This document shows, piece by piece, positions 6,091 through 6,634 of a stretch of 6,634 nucleotides of DNA. A model generated the notes under the pieces. It searched no databases, was not told the origin of the DNA, and saw only the letters and a program-made list of their open reading frames with translations. The stretch's first letter is position 1. The number at the start of each line of letters is the position of its first letter. This DNA is from Massilia sp. (lineage in GTDB: Bacteria > Pseudomonadota > Gammaproteobacteria > Burkholderiales > Burkholderiaceae_D), in NCBI GenBank assembly GCA_028291845.1, contig JAQGNM010000498.1, positions 1-6,634 of the forward strand. Reading direction: 5' to 3'. The translations under genes were made by a program, and so were the position numbers.

Positions 6091-6634
6091 ATGTCATTGA
6101 ACCGCCGTTCCACCCGCTCCCGCGTCCGCGCAGCGGCGCCGCCGTCTTTTCCATGCCTGGTTTCAGCGCTGCTTGCCTTCTCGCTCTCGTTCGCGGCCAC
6201 CCTGCAACCGGCCCACGCCCAGGCCGTCGCGCCCGTGTTCGACGCCGCCCGTGCGCGCCTGCAGGATGCCGAAACCATACGTTCGCTGACCGACGAAGGG
6301 CGCGAGTTGATGCAAAAGGACCGCATCAAGCTCGACGGCTTCCAGTATTGCGGCCAGTCGGTGGCCCTGGCCGAACGTGGGGAGTTTCGCGAAAGCATAC
6401 AAGCGGCCAGTAAAGCATTACTAATAGGGCAAGAGCAGCAAAACGCCAGGCTGGTGGCATCGGCCAAGCGCGACCTGGCCATCACCTATGGTTATGCGGG
6501 CGACTTCGAGCGCGCCGAGCAATACGCGCGTGAAGCGCTCGATGGCGCCCAGGACCTGCCCGCGGTGGCGGCGCCGTCGCTGAAAACCCTGGGCGACGTC
6601 GCCATGCGCAAGGGGCAGGCGAGGACGGCGGTCG
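6091..6634 (+). CDS. Exported TPR-repeat protein, 3' end cut by window edge
   Basis: The frame is open for 181 codons from ATG at 6091 to the right edge. GAGGA (6082-6086) lies 4 bases upstream as ribosome binding site. A basic n-region (MSLNRRSTRSRVR), a hydrophobic core (about 22-38) and AHA43-QA form a signal peptide, so the protein is periplasmic or membrane-bound by a later segment. Helical pairs with TPR spacing follow: FQYCGQSVALAERGEFRESI..ASKALLIG, then ASAKRDLAITYGYAGDFERAEQYAREALDGA, then APSLKTLGDVAMRKGQARTAV, entering a third repeat at the edge. TPR arrays bind peptides or proteins. In such bacteria they often precede a GGDEF, histidine-kinase or CHAT output domain, which cannot be seen here. 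The 210-base gap with its own possible promoter suggests a separate transcript from the kinase operon, though shared direction leaves co-transcription possible. Confidence 0.8.
   Translation, partial: MSLNRRSTRSRVRAAAPPSFPCLVSALLAFSLSFAATLQPAHAQAVAPVFDAARARLQDAETIRSLTDEGRELMQKDRIKLDGFQYCGQSVALAERGEFRESIQAASKALLIGQEQQNARLVASAKRDLAITYGYAGDFERAEQYAREALDGAQDLPAVAAPSLKTLGDVAMRKGQARTAV

Noticed and set aside
1..6634. CRISPR array, tRNA or rRNA
   Set aside because: No regularly spaced repeats, no cloverleaf or TTCGA-type T-arm in context, and no ribosomal RNA sequence were seen on either strand.

Overview
The window is GC-rich DNA (about two thirds G+C by eye) with strongly GC3-biased genes. Together with the gene families seen, this suggests a betaproteobacterium, most likely of the Oxalobacteraceae (Massilia/Duganella/Janthinobacterium type). 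That placement is inferred from composition and protein style, not from a marker gene.

Layout: the left edge (1 to about 773) is the 5' part of an insertion sequence. It carries an IS1595-type transposase read leftward, with its 3' end outside the window. Directly beside the inferred IS end is a near-perfect rho-independent terminator hairpin oriented leftward, with no visible leftward gene to serve. A small conserved-looking hypothetical gene (953-1183, +) follows, then a 259-base non-coding leader.

The core is a tight three-gene operon on the + strand (1443-5880): a TonB-dependent outer-membrane receptor, a periplasmic YfiR/DUF4154 protein starting 2 bases after it, and a hybrid sensor histidine kinase whose start codon overlaps the YfiR stop (TAATG). 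The kinase has an N-terminal periplasmic region of the CHASE8 type, then HAMP, HisKA, HATPase_c and a receiver domain. CHASE8 is also the sensor domain of YfiN, the diguanylate cyclase held in check by YfiR in the Pseudomonas YfiBNR system. The operon therefore looks like a rewired YfiBNR. The likely scheme is outer-membrane receptor, then YfiR, then CHASE8 sensor across the inner membrane, with a histidine kinase/phosphorelay output instead of GGDEF and a TonB-type receptor in place of the OmpA-like lipoprotein YfiB. This is the most interesting content of the window.

After a 210-base gap holding a UNCG-type hairpin and two small inverted repeats, an exported TPR-repeat protein begins at 6091 and runs off the right edge. 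Its C-terminal output domain, if any, is not visible.
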